Shown here piece by piece: positions 18,801 to 31,067 of a stretch of DNA of 64,000 bases. Location of the stretch: the NCBI GenBank assembly GCA_018292915.2, contig JACVVK020000152.1, positions 293,501 through 357,500 of the forward strand, written 5' to 3'. The DNA is from Batillaria attramentaria (lineage: Eukaryota; Mollusca; Gastropoda; Batillariidae). The translations under genes and the position numbers were made by a program. Within the stretch, counting starts at the first letter, position 1; every line of letters starts with the position of its first letter. The notes below the pieces were generated by a model, which ran no database searches, was not told the origin of the DNA, and saw only the letters and a program-made list of their open reading frames with translations.

Positions 18801-19229
18801 AAACATGGAGGACAACGAAGACAATGCAGCAGAAGATCCAGACATTATCTTCAAACCTGTCTGAGGCGCACATCTTCAACATCGATGGCCAGAGAAGATC
18901 CGGAATGAAGAGCTGTGGGAGCGAGTGGAGGCAGGAAACCAGTGGCCAAGCAGATCCTGCGGAGGAAGTGGGGCTGGATTGGACCACCACACCCTCAGGA
19001 AGCCAGCATCCAGCACCACACGTCAAGCCCTGACATGAGAACCTGCAGGGGAAAAGGAAGAGAGGCCGGCCTCGCAACAGCTGGAGGCGGGACACTGAGG
19101 CAGAGCTATGTAAGCAGAGGGACCCAACTGGACTTGGAGTGGCAAGACTAGCCCAGAACAGAGTGCGATGGCGAAGGGTTGTCCGAGGGCCTACTGCTCC
19201 ACGTGGAGCCCAAGGGGTCTAAGGTAAGT
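15850..19229 (+). mobile_element. Decayed RTE-like non-LTR retrotransposon (near full length)
   Basis: An endonuclease segment at 16393-16690 has QCYAPTNDAEEEKK and the catalytic-type motif MGDFNAKIG. A following segment (16720-16900) corresponds to the region ending in a DHIC-like motif. Reverse transcriptase pieces in several frames span 17683-18620, including EVPAQWKEGIVIKLPK, RDQQAGFR, EKAFDSVDREAL-like and VKTGVRQGCLLSP-like stretches. The catalytic ADD box is destroyed (DFCGTT instead of DFADD). A C-terminal stretch near 19150 resembles QNRVRWRRVV. The element ends in a TAAG microsatellite (19210-19230), as RTE-clade elements often do. Multiple frameshifts and stops make it inactive. 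It lies between the divergent LRP2BP and ARMH3 genes. Confidence 0.85.
16393..18631 (+). pseudogene. Broken endonuclease/reverse transcriptase ORF of the RTE-like element
   Basis: The single polyprotein expected for an RTE element is split over at least four frames here. The best-preserved open pieces are 16393-16692 (endonuclease), 17683-18144 and 17771-18022 (RT fingers/palm) and 18395-18631 (thumb region). These pieces cannot be joined without frameshifts, so no functional product is expected. Confidence 0.8.
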
Positions 19230-19539
19230 AAGTAAGCTCCTTGTTACCGATCGGATTCGCTTTCTCTGTCACGAATCATGCCACGAAAAAACGAAAAACT
19301 GAAAGTTCAAGAAGACTATGGACTTTTTCGTCAGTGAAAAAGTGGAGGGGCTCGAGCCCTCGCCCGGCAACGGGTGCACTTCGGCGTCGCATAGCTCACG
19401 ATGTCAGACGTCGCATCAGAAGCGGCACAGAGCAGCTGGCAAACAGCCCAGTGTTTCCACACTTTCAAAAACTGAATGTAGCCCACTTCATTTAATTATA
19501 TGATTTACAAGTTGAAAAATTCATGTTTGCATGCGTGGC

Positions 19540-19617
19540 ACACACACACAGCACACACACCACCACACACACACACCACACACACACACACACCACACAC
19601 CAACACACACACACCAC
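19540..19617. repeat. Interrupted CA microsatellite
   Basis: CA runs broken by CCA every 8-15 bases, upstream of ARMH3. Confidence 0.9.
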
Positions 19618-19989
19618 CTGTTCAGCAGTATTTACTGAATTTATAATTCCATGCACTAAAACCTTGAAAAAATGATTCTGACCCTTTAAAAAATTGAAAG
19701 TGGAGGTACAAAGACCCCCTAAAATTTTGAACTGGGGGTCAGTGGACCCTTTACGTCTGTAGCTTTTAGGGAGCCCTGCCACGACGTCAAATTTAGATCA
19801 CAACTTTACGTAGCCCAGTACCTTAAGGCGGTGTTATCAGTAATTCATGTTCACTCACCCCCTCTCTCTAAGCATCTTCATGCTCTTTTGAGTTCTAATA
19901 TGCAGTAGGGCCAGTACACAATTATTTTCTGTTTAGACATATGATTATGATGACTGTTGCTGTGTGCAGATCTTACCAGTGTATGCAGT

Positions 19990-22900
19990 ATGAGTAGTGG
20001 AGAACCCCAGACAGCCCGAGAGAGGCATTTGCTTCGCAAAGGGTCCAGCCAGAAAATGGCCCTGAAGGAGAAGATTGTGCAGATCTATGAGGCATTTTTC
20101 CAGGTATTGTGCACAGTTCGTGCAGACCATTTAAAATCTCAATACGTTTGTCAAGTATACTCCAACGCTGTGGAACACTTTTCATCAAATGCGCCTAATC
20201 CGTACATTAGAATCAGTCACATAGCACACAGTTTAGTATCAGAAATCATTGTGGTGACTCTGGTTAGCTGGTTAGTATATAAATATGTTGTTATAGAAAT
20301 GCACGGTGTACTGAGCAGACAATGTTATTTGGTTGCGGACTGAAGACCAGCTAGACGATGCTGGTTGGTGGCTATTTCCTGAAGAATTGTTGAGTGCCAG
20401 TATGTTCAGGAACAGAATGTAGGCTCAAAGAAAGTCATATTTCTCTAATATTAGAAGCCACAAAGTTATGAAAATGGTTGTGATGGTCAATTGAAGCATA
20501 GTTCTGTCTGGCAAATAACCGTAGGGATTCAAAAGTGGCAGTTTTTCATCTCAGCAGTGTTACGGACATAGAGGCTTCAATGGTTTGTGAAATTGCTGTG
20601 TCTTAGTTTACTGCTTTGGACAGCAAAAGTGATTCTGCTTAGGATTTTTAGAAAGTTGAAGTGGCCACATAGAATTATTTCAATGACATTTTAAGCCTGT
20701 AACTTTCTGTAATTATTTGTAGATCACGATGATGTCATTTGCTTATCTTGTAAAAATTACCTGTGCTGTTAAAGTCATCGTAAATGTTACATCTCGTAAC
20801 AGAGATTGGCTTTTACATTACAAACTACATTTTTTGTGTGAAATAGGGGGAAGATCCTTCCTGTGGTAATCCCAACTTTTGGGATGAACTGTTTCTACTC
20901 AAGGTAATGTCAAACGTAGATTTCACTGGATCATTTAAATGGGTTATATTAATATTACTTATATAGTCAGTGTGTGTGTGTGTGTGTGAGTGTGTGAGAG
21001 AGTGACTGCATGCATGCATGTCAGAGAGGGGGAGTTATATTTTATCAGCGATCGTCAAATGTGTCAGGACCATGGTAGCCATTCGGGATACCACCCTGAA
21101 CAAAACTGGTAGCCCGAAAAAAATTCTGGCTGCTAGGTTCTGATTCATCTCAGAATTCCTGCTCACCATTTGGGCTACCGCTACTGGAGCTTTCACTCGC
21201 CCGACGGTAAATTTGGTAGCGAAAGCGAGCGGGCGAGCGCATTTGACGATCGCTATTTTATTATGGGATTTCAGTCGTTTATAAAAATTTACATTTGTAG
21301 CCATGCTAGTTGCAAAAACTTGTGTCATAGGTAGTTACATTCTGTAGGACATGTACTTGTTCAGTATACATGTATATGTACTGGTGGAAACATCAGAGCA
21401 AACACAATGAGTAGAATTTGAGAAGATGTTTTGTCTGAGACCTTTTTAATGTAAGGGCTTGGATTGCAGGTGAATACAAGCTTCATTGAAAATGAAATTG
21501 AAAAACTGAATGGAGAGGGTCTGCTGAACCTGAAGGTAAGTTTCAAAATCTTGCACTTCAAGCCTCAAGATTTGATATGTAAGACCTTGTTTTTTAAATT
21601 TATTTTTTATTTTTTTAAAGCTTGCTTGTCTCATTTAAAACATTCAGGTAGATTCTCTTCTCAGAGAGGCATCATTACAGCAGCTATGTATATATATGTA
21701 TGGAAAAGTTTTTTCTTGGAGAGGAAAGTTCGAGCATCTGAAACCTGCCAGCAGAAGACATTACAAGTGGCACACGAGCCAGGAAGATCGGTATCACATA
21801 GAGTTTGCAGTATGTATAGGTAGATGCTTCAAACTGTTTTTAGTGAGTTTCAGTTGTAATTTACATTGTAGTTTTACTGCTTTTCATCCAGGACAACTTC
21901 AATCTCTTGTTCTTCCGTGCAACTGAATGCCTGAAGCAAGAGAACCCCATCAGGATTGTGAATGCCTTGAAGGTAAAGTTGACCATCAATAAAAATGTTT
22001 TACTTGTTTGTGCATGGGATCAGCCTAAAACTAAAAGATTTTAGGGAACTGGAGTAAGTTAGCCCGATTGCACTTGTTTACACGAATTAATTGCAGTAAG
22101 GACTAGATTGGCAGTGCATGTCTTATCTCAGGGTAGGTGTGTTAAGTGACATATTTTTATAATAATCTAGTCAGTAAAAATGTCAAAAACACAGTTGGAA
22201 TGATTCTCAGGGCTACCTTTTTTTTAAATTCTTATTTTTAAATAGACAAATAACTTTCTGTTAATTGTTACTACCTTGTTATGGAAGTGCCTGTTGTGAC
22301 ACCCTGCATAAATCTGGGGGTGTCCCCAAACCTGTGTGAAGTACTTATATTAATATACATGTAGTTTATTTCAGCTGTCCTTAGGTCTCTATCTTTTCCT
22401 TAGACACTTTGTGCGCTGGTGCGTGGGATATTTCGGAAAAGCCTTGGCAGTTGTGGTTTTGATGTCATCAATCTGCTGATTGGGTTTGACTCTGCAGAGC
22501 CAGTAATGCAGGTAAGCAGGCATTTGTTTATATCGAAAGAGTTAAAAATATTTGGAGATCTGTATTATCCTACTGGGCCTCTTAAGCATTTGATCCGTTT
22601 TAACAGTTAAAAAAATAGAGTGATGAAACTGTTGAAAGCAACTTTGTGGCAATGTGTCATTTTGTGTAAGACTGCCTCATGGCAAAACATGGACAAGGGG
22701 AGAGAACTATCCTGCAGGCAGCTGAATGTGAACTATCACATGAATTGGTTTAGGTAGCTGATTCGTTGCCTGTGCAGGTAGGCTTGATCAGTCTTTTTAA
22801 TTTTACAAGTTGTAGGGTTTCTGTTGTGTGTGAAGTTATAAAGCTTTGGTTTTAATTATTCATGACCCAAATTAGCTGGAGATAAATGGAAGACCTGTTA

Positions 22901-24225
22901 TACCTAATGTCAGTTGTCAACTGATTCTAATCCAATAATTCTTGCGCTGCAGACTCTGATAGAGTGTCTGAATGGGTTCCTGACAGGGGAGCACCCCACC
23001 AGCCTCAAACTGCTGACACTCAAGTTTCTCCTGGTTCTCATCACAGTAAGTCCTGCTGACTTGCAGTCATTCTGTCAATTTAAAGCTAGTGATAATAAAT
23101 TGAAATTTGAACTGCCAGGGCCCAGATTTTTCCACAGTTTTAGCTGATTTCCAAGATTTTTGAAAGCTCAGATTTAAAAATCATCAATCTCATATTCTTA
23201 CCGAGAAATGTGGCCGCAGCTTCTGTCATACATATATATAGTCTATATTTTCTGCCATTCTGTCTCCAGGCAACTGACAACATCAGTCAAAACACCCTGC
23301 TTGAGTACATCATGATGAACAGTGTATTTGAGGCGGTCATACAGGTAGGTAAAATGTCTACTGTATTAATTCACACCACAGCTCAGCATGAAAGGACAGC
23401 TCTGGTTGTGACAGATGACTGCAGATTTGTAATAGTTCTGTAGACACAACATTTTTGATTGTGTCTTACCAGAATTTACAACACCAGATATGGAATGATC
23501 GAGGTTGAGAGCACCAAAGCTTCTGCCATTACCTGATGCACTCAGTCATCTAACACAGCAGATTAATATCTTCAGTGTATTTAGTCATTCACTGTACATT
23601 TCAATAACCAAAGCAATGTGCATTTTAATGCAAAAGTTTTGTGTTTCTTTTCTTACTCATGGTGATGACTCGTTCTTTTCTTACTCATGGTGATGACTCA
23701 TTCTTTACTTATAAAAGAATTGAGTTTTTTTTTTGTTTTTCTGTTCTTCAGATCTTGGGTCACCCAACCCAGAGGCAGGTGTTGGGTCATGATGCTGCCC
23801 TTGTCTTGACACTTCTGGTGCAGTACAGGAAGTATGAAGTGAGTCCATAGTGAAGCAGATTTTATCTATTATGACAGTATGTTTGATATGTTAGAATAGG
23901 TCTACATTTGCATCCTTTGCATCAGACAGGTGGTACTTAAAATATTCCTCCTACTTCTATTGTCATTCCTGCCCCCACCCCTCACCACAAACACCTACCC
24001 AGCTCTATACTTCGATCAGTCTCTTTGTCCTGTCAGTGCTTGTTGTCCGTTCAGATGCTATCACTAATCAGTATCTTTGAATCATATTTTCAATATTTTA
24101 TGATTGATGCAAGTTTTTTTTTTTTTTTTTTTTTAAATTTTGCAGTCAGCAAATCCATACATTGTCAAGTTGTCCATTCTTGATGATGAGCTAGCATTGA
24201 CAGTAAGTCACAAAACATAAGTTTT

Positions 24226-24291
<66 letters not shown>

Positions 24292-27200
24292 AGCGTTCTT
24301 ATCTCAGTAAACTTTTTACTAAAAATGAAATTTTTGTTGTGATTTTGGTTTGTTTATTTCATTTTACTTTCAGACATAAATTGCATGCGTATGTTCCATT
24401 GCAGGGTTATGCTCAAGTGGTGTCTACATTGTTGGCAGATTTCAACAGGTACGTCTATGATCGAGGGACATGACGTTGATGACAGGATGTAGTGCATATA
24501 AGATACAGTTGTTATGATGAGGGATTTGCTTTTTAACAGTAACAGTCATCATGGTGGTGGTGGTGGTGGTTGTGTTGGTGGTTGGTATTATGATTTTGCT
24601 CGTACTTTCTTCAGTCTAATGTGTTACCGTCATACCGTATAATTTTAAGCTCTGAATAACATGCTCCCTGTTTTTGTCTGTTTCAGAGAGTATGAAAAAC
24701 AGAGTACAGACACCCAGACAGGATGGTTTTCAGCTTTGGCTAACATGGTAATTTTTCATAAGTTACTTTTTTCATTCAAAGCATGCTATGTTGGTCAGGG
24801 CTCCATGTCGGTTATAGGTCATAATTTTCAAAATGTCCGATTACTTTTTTTACAAAGGTGGACGCCTATATGTCTGATTATTTCAGTGCCACAGTCAACA
24901 GTATTCAGGACAGATACCCTTTACTTTTATTGTCAGGCAGGGTATTTCATCTGTCTGTAGTTCTCATGGATGCAGCCTTGCTTGGTCATACCAGTTTCCG
25001 ACCGATGGTCGTGTCCTGAATTGTCTCCCTTGATCGAGCAAGTGTTCCAGTTTTGATCCCTCATGGTTGAGTCAGATGGCTGAGTGCCTGAGCGTAACAA
25101 GGAGGCTGGCACTGTCATGCAGACGCATGTACTCCATTCATCATGTGTTCGAACCATGAAGGATCAACCATAACTTGTGTTTTGTGAGGGTGTATTAATC
25201 ATTGCCTTATAAAATAAAGTGGTGACAAGGTAGAATAATGAAACTTTATCATTTTCCTACTAAGTATTCCAAGCATATGTTTCTGGTAGCTTAGTTTGCA
25301 TGCATTATTCCAGTTTAAACAATGTATTGAATTTTTTATGGATATGTGGGAAGCGTTTTTCATTCTAACTTTTACAGCAGGGATTAAAAAAACAAACTGT
25401 GAATGTACTCCACTGGATCCTCGTGTCTTTCAGGTTGGCAACATGTTTGTTGCTGAAGAAAAGCAGATAGAACTTCTGAGGTAAGCCTAAAAGCATGTTT
25501 TGTTAGGATTATTAAATATTAAATATATTTTATTCAGTGCAATGGGTTAATTTATAGTTGATTTTTGTGTTTTGTTCGCATTGTACAAGCATTGCGCATC
25601 TACCCATTGTGCATAGAGTAAAGGTTGTGACTGTCTTTTGTTGCTCCTGTGTATTTGGAATTTTATGTCTTTCAGTATGATGATCAGTGCAAACTCTTTA
25701 CCAAATTTGTACTAAAAGTATGTTATATTTCTTGTTGTGTGAAATGAATGAATGAAAAAAAAAAAAAAAAACCCCCAAAAAACCTAGGAACAGTTGGTCT
25801 TTAGGGATCTATATTTTTAGAACTTGACAGGGAACATATCATGTACTGGACTCTTTCCTATATATTGTGGGTTTTTTTTTTTTTTCAGGGGCAATGATTC
25901 TCTCCTGCTAGCTTTGTATGAAGCTATTCACCTGAACAGGAATTTCATCACAGCACTGACTCACGTATGTGCTATTTGTTTGTTTGTTTAGTGGCATTAC
26001 TTTTTAAAATGAACTGGAAGTCAAATACAGCTCATATACCTGTTTGGACCAATAAAACAACCTAAAGCCACTAATTCAACCAACAAAAAGTTTCTTGTAA
26101 CTGAGGCAGTAGTTTGGCAGCAGTAGGTTACAGGGGAAAAGAAAATGACTTTCCATACAGTCTAAGGGAGACAATTCTCTCCAGATGCTTGAACAGAATC
26201 AGAAATGGCAGCCCCGTTTGACATTGTTTTCTCAGTGGGAACGCTTTGCTCTAATTTAACAAATTCTCTCTTCTAGTTGATGCTGTAGTTTGATGCTAGA
26301 AAATTATTCCCTTTGTTGTATTAAGTTCAGATGGATTAGCAGTGTGTTTTTTCAGGAAAGTAAGCAATGTTAACACAGTTGATTGCATTTGTTCAGAGAC
26401 TGATGTGTCTTACACTAATGTATTGTTTATCACTGTTAGTAATGTGACATCAGCAGTTACATGCTTAGGACTGAATGTATTTACAATGTAATTTGTTGGT
26501 GTTTCTGATGAGGAATTCAGGTTGCACGGACATTTTGACAGCAGTAACTTTAAGCACACATGGACCAGTGGTCATTAGCTATCTTGACTCATTGACTATG
26601 TTTCAGTCTCACACACCATCTACACCAGCTACACCCCCTTCATCACCAAGCCCCCCATCATCACCAGGTGCTGATCCAGACAGTGAGTTTCTCTTGATCC
26701 TCTGAATCTGCGTTGGAGGAATACTGGTAACAAAAGACTAATTTGTGTACTGGGGCAGCTGAATGCTTATGCATGTTTGCCATTGTTCCCTAACAATGAC
26801 ACCTGGCTCCTTGATTTGGCCTCGTTGCTTATCAGATATAGTAGTAATATGAACTTGCTCCTGTACATGTATGTTTTATCCTTCAACTATATAAAATATG
26901 CCACTGTATGAAATACCATGGTATGCCTGTTTGATCAAAGCTTTTTTTCTACTTTTGTTGTGTATTTTGCCATTGTTCACAAGCCTTGTCTTGTTTAGTC
27001 CAGAAGTGTACATGTACTATTCTTTTGCATTGGTTTGTGGTCACCAGTTCTCCTGTACTGCACAGTGCTGTGTCATTTTAACAGGTAATCCTAAGGAGCC
27101 CCCTGCTCTAGCACTAGAGACTGCCCACACAACCCAGCCAACCAGTCTCCTGGTGACGTTCTTACAGTACAGCTCCATTGTCATCCAGGATACAAAAGGT

Positions 27201-30200
27201 AAATTGTGGAATTTGTTTGGTTATATCTGTCTCTGAATCATTGGGTGTTAGTGTACCTAGGGTCTTAATACTGTTTGTCAGTGACATACTTGTGCAAAAT
27301 CATAAACCAGCTTTTGCTTTTGTTTTTCTCCAGATGCAACAAGATACAACAATGCCAAACTCTGCTTCATAATTCTGACCTGCATTTCGGAGGTGAGTTG
27401 TTCTCTTCTTTTTTTTTTTCCGCTAGAGGAGGTGGTTGATAGTCTGGTTGGTTGGTTGGTTGGTTGGATAGTCGCTTTGGAACTTACTGTCTGTGTTCAC
27501 CATAAAAGGATCTAATGCTCTACAAACATGGCTATCCTGACTCATTATTTTTCCAAGTAGATAGATGAATAAGATTGTGTGTGTGTGTGCGCGTGTGTGC
27601 ATGTGTGCGTGCCTCATCCTATGTTGAACATCTGTTCCTGTGCCCAGGACCAGTACGCCAACTCTTTGATGCATGATGCCAACATGACATTCCGTGTACC
27701 TCTCCACAGAATGGTAAGCCACCTTGTCTTCACAGTATTACCTTCCCTGCAGAAGTGCATATATATATATAGATATACTTTCGGGTTTTATTGATGGCTT
27801 GAATAAATCTCCCCCAATCTCTGATAGTTTGCTTGCTACCAGTATATAATTATATGACTGTTGTGTTCATAGTGAATCCTATCATGCTCGCAGCATTTAT
27901 ATGTTGATAGTTTAAAAAACAACCTATGTATGATGTGAGCAGCCATCTATTGTTCATGCCAGTTCCTTCTGAGCGTGTGTGTTGGTGCCAGCCACTGAGG
28001 TAATTTTACTTAGTTTTTGAACCTGTCCAGGCTAATTCCTCACTAAAGGCAAACTGTTTAACATGATTTGGTATACCTGTCTTTTTAGCCCATGCGACAT
28101 CGGAAAGTGAAGGTGGAAGTCCACCCTCCGTCACGGCCACTTGTGTGTTCTCTGCTAGGTGAGTCAAAATGAGATGATGTGCTTCTTGGATAATACTTCC
28201 CTTCCTTGGCAGAAGACTAGATACTGCTGAGTATGGCAAGTTGTGACCCTGCGTGGTAATTTTTAGTGTGTCAGACTTGATTGTTTTTAACCAGACTGAT
28301 TTAGCTCTCATTGCTAGCAGGCCAGCATATTGTTTTGTGACAGTTGATGTGCCAGGTGGGAAATCAGAGCTGTACACAAATTTATTGTCATAAGAAATAG
28401 GCTCTGCACCACTCAAATGAAATCGCTTGTCTGAAACAGAATCATAGCATATGTGGTTGTATTTCTTGCAGATCTCATGGTGGAATTCATTATGAGTCAC
28501 ATGATGAAAACATTTCCAATGGAGCTGTATTTGTGAGTACATCAATTGTTTCATTAAACCAGTTCCCTTTTAGTGTGATTTTGATGATTCAATCTGCCAA
28601 AAATATACTATTATATAGTGAACAGGATACAAATCAGAAGAGCTTCTTTTTTTTTTAAATTCCAAGAGACAGTTTGACCTTTTACATTTTCCATAAAAAG
28701 AAACAAAAATGTTTGAAGAAAACATTTTGAAATTTATGAAAACAGCCTCAGTTGGGGTTTTTGGGTGTTTTTTGGTTTGTTTGTTGAGGGAGGATGTCTA
28801 CATTTTAATCAGCGTATATAATTATTCATTGCGTACAGGATTTGAATTAAAATTTATTTTCAGGAGAGGCTTGGGCATTATTCACAGAGTGCTATGTTAC
28901 CAGAAAAAACTGCGAGTGCGCATACAGTACCCTTGGAAGGAGCTTTGGACAGGTACGAAACAGCATTCACAAAAACTGACCCTGAACAACCACTCCAGCA
29001 TTTTGTATATTTGTTTTCCTTACGAAATGTACTTGTGTGATTCAGATTCAGAGACCTTGTCCTTTTGTTGCAGAGAATAATTTAGGTGTTCTTTTGTATC
29101 ATTGCAGCGTTGATAAACCTGCTGAAGTTCCTCCTGTCCCATGAGGCTCAGCTGGCAAAGAAACACAACATTTTTCACTTGGGCTCAAAGGCAAGTTCAT
29201 GTCTTTTTAAACAAAGTTTACTGCGTTTCATACAGAGGGAATAAACTACTGGTCGTGAAACTTGTTGCAGCTCCAGGTAGGAGATAAGTGAGGGTAAGGT
29301 GATGTCTGGACTATAATGACATACTCAGACTCATAGCTTATTGATCCTTTATGGATGCCAAGTGGCAGTTCCTAACTTGATTGGACTTACTGCTGGGGAT
29401 TTTTTTGTTTGAAATATGTGCAGCTTTGGACTTGCAGTTAGCGAGTAGGTGACATGCTCCCGGTGTGTGTATGCGTGTGTGTGTGGATGGCCTGCTTGAT
29501 GTGCAGAGTGAAGCATTATTATATTAATTACACTTTTACTTGGTTTCAGATTGTGAATGTTTTCAACTTGTTCATCACTTATGGAGACACGTTCCTTCCA
29601 AATCCGAACAGTTACGATGAGCTGTACTATGAGATCATTCGCATGCATCAGACCTTCAGCAACTTGTACTCAATGGGTGGGTATTTTGCTGGTATATCAT
29701 CTATAAAAGACTGTGTGTACCAGCTGATGGCTGATGTTGGTTGTGTGATGCTATGCATTTTCTCTAATTTGGGGTACTTTTGTGATTATTTTTTTCAGCA
29801 CTTCGGTACACAACCACAGAGAGTGAACATAAGGACTCCGCAGCTCGGCTGACCAATCATTTGGTCAATATCAGGTATGTCATGCTTAGGCATGCCATGT
29901 TTGTTGAACAACACAGTACAGGCTCTCCTGTTAAATATTCCTAGTCACACTGAAAACTGGTTGTACAACAGTCTCGGTCACGCTACATGCTTATCCACAG
30001 AGAAAGTAGACACATAAAGCTTGTGCATTTTTGTTTGTTGTGTTGACCAAAAAAAAAAAAAGTTTCATTTTGTGGCATGTATCAGTTCCACGGCAAATGT
30101 TCATGTTAAGCAAATGCATTTTTCAGAGCTATCATCAATCATTTTACTCCTAAAGTGGACTCCTGGGCTGCTGCAAACCATCTCTCTTCCCTCACAGAAG

Positions 30201-31067
30201 AACAGGTAATGTTTTGCACAGACAGAACTGCAGTAAACTGTGTTCCTGCTGTCAACATTTTAGGGTGTATTTGCTGATTTCTACAGAAAAACAAAGAGCA
30301 CCATGAAAATATTTAATTTTGTGATAGTGTGCAGTGTCTGCTGGAGGTTTCCAAGATGGAAATGATTTGTGTACAACTGAGGTCTCAGTGGCTGCTTTTT
30401 GTGCTACTCAGTCTGTGAATAGTTCCCAGACATTTGCCCCCCCCCCCCCCCCCCCCCCCCCCCCATACATATACCCAACTATGACTTACTGTCATTCAAG
30501 AATGCTTGAAAACCTGTACGGTTGCATGCTGTACATTTACTGCACAGCTGCATGTTGACATGTGTTTGACGTGCGCCAGGTGTTGGAGGTGGTGAGAGGG
30601 AACTACGATACACTGACCCTCAAACTTCAGGACAGTCTGGACCAGTTTGAGCGTTACTCGGAAAAGCCGAAGGAGGTGCCCTTCTTCACAAATCTGGTAA
30701 GCTGTGTTCATCGTCAGTTGGGGGCTTGCTAGGACAGTGTTTGATGCCAGTACCAGACATAACCTGTGACATTTTTGCTATTTATTCTTTTTCCTTAAAC
30801 ACAATTGTTACTAAACCTCTGCAGTATTGAATTTCATTTATGGATTTATCTGTTATTTAGTGCACAGTCTGATTTTGTGAGGCAGCATGATGCAAGTGCT
30901 GATTTTTCAACAGTAGCTGCATCAGTCATGTACATGTATTACCTTGTACTTTCAGTCTGTTGAATGTGTTGCAGGTGCGGTCAATCATTTGCGATGTGCG
31001 GAAGGGTGTGTCCAACTTGTCAGCACAGCACCAAGAACTGCTGCAGGAGCTGGCAACGATCAGCTGA
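19990..31067 (+). CDS. ARMH3: ARMH3 (C10orf76) orthologue, 26 coding exons, 691 aa
   Basis: Coding exons: 19990-20103, 20847-20903, 21470-21535, 21892-21972, 22404-22511, 22953-23045, 23270-23344, 23752-23838, 24146-24202, 24405-24448, 24687-24747, 25434-25480, 25889-25964, 26607-26682, 27085-27198, 27334-27392, 27648-27713, 28089-28158, 28472-28532, 28864-28952, 29108-29190, 29550-29676, 29799-29874, 30127-30205, 30580-30696, 30975-31067. They sum to 2076 nt, or 691 aa; human ARMH3 is about 689 aa. Family landmarks: [45 protein letters not shown], a Ser/Pro/Thr-rich loop (residues about 323-347), [44 protein letters not shown] and [14 protein letters not shown]. The vertebrate protein is an armadillo-like helical protein with a DUF1741 region that binds PI4KB and supports Golgi PI4P. 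The start is the first ATG after an acceptor at 19968-19969, so a noncoding 5' exon is expected upstream. The intron after exon 21 uses a GC donor; all others are GT-AG. Confidence 0.95.
20301..20577 (+). repeat. Dispersed repeat, copy A (uninterrupted)
   Basis: This 277-bp stretch in ARMH3 intron 1 aligns along its whole length with 42316-43010 once the SINE insertion at 42501-42913 is removed. Shared blocks include GTACTGAGCAGAC, GCGGACTGA, AGCTAGACG, GTAGGCTCAAAGAA, TAGAAGCCACAAAGT and ACATAGAGG. No coding potential or terminal inverted repeats were seen. Confidence 0.75.
20970..20998. repeat. TG microsatellite
   Basis: Short TG run in ARMH3 intron 2. Confidence 0.85.
21047..21254. mobile_element. 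208-bp foldback element (MITE-like) with 15-bp perfect TIRs
   Basis: AGCGATCGTCAAATG at 21047-21061 is exactly inverted at 21240-21254. Inside, GGTAGCCCGAA is opposed by a TTTGGGCTACC-like stretch, so the whole unit can form an imperfect hairpin. The flanks are A/T-rich without a clear duplication. It lies in ARMH3 intron 2 and has no coding potential. Confidence 0.75.
23648..23707. repeat. 30-bp tandem duplication
   Basis: CTTACTCATGGTGATGACTC occurs twice, 30 bp apart, in ARMH3 intron 7. Confidence 0.85.
24229..24292. repeat. TG/GC microsatellite
   Basis: About 26 TG units ending in a short GC alternation, in ARMH3 intron 9, about 30 bp after the exon 9 donor. Confidence 0.95.
25065..25170 (+). 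mobile_element. tRNA-like sequence (tRNA-derived SINE or tRNA pseudogene)
   Basis: The 5' GGTTGA is complementary to TCAACC near the 3' end, giving an acceptor-like stem, and the unit ends in CCA. An A-box-like TCAGATGGCTGAGTGCC and a B-box-like TGTTCGAACCA are present with a long variable region between, as in Leu/Ser-type tRNAs. The anticodon arm is not clearly foldable, so I do not call a functional tRNA. It lies in ARMH3 intron 11. Confidence 0.5.
29191..29192 (+). promoter_or_regulatory. Non-canonical GC splice donor of ARMH3 intron 21
   Basis: Exon 21 ends CTCAAAG and the intron begins GCAAGT, a strong match to the GC-donor consensus (AAG|GCAAGT). Using the nearest GT (four bases later) would shift the frame against exon 22 (29550), whose coding frame and match to the family ([15 protein letters not shown]) are certain. 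The acceptor is a normal CAG at 29547-29549. Confidence 0.85.
30437..30464. repeat. Poly-C tract
   Basis: Run of about 28 C in ARMH3 intron 24, about 115 bp upstream of the exon 25 acceptor. Confidence 0.85.

Noticed and set aside
19241..19503. Overlapping plus-strand frames with Lys/Arg-rich starts between the RTE element and ARMH3
   Set aside because: They faintly recall N-termini of transposon-derived proteins, but neither frame has a domain or extends far enough to support a call.
28006..28554. 182-codon open frame on minus across ARMH3 exons 18-19
   Set aside because: It is antisense to verified ARMH3 exons and introns and shows no recognisable domain; a shadow frame.
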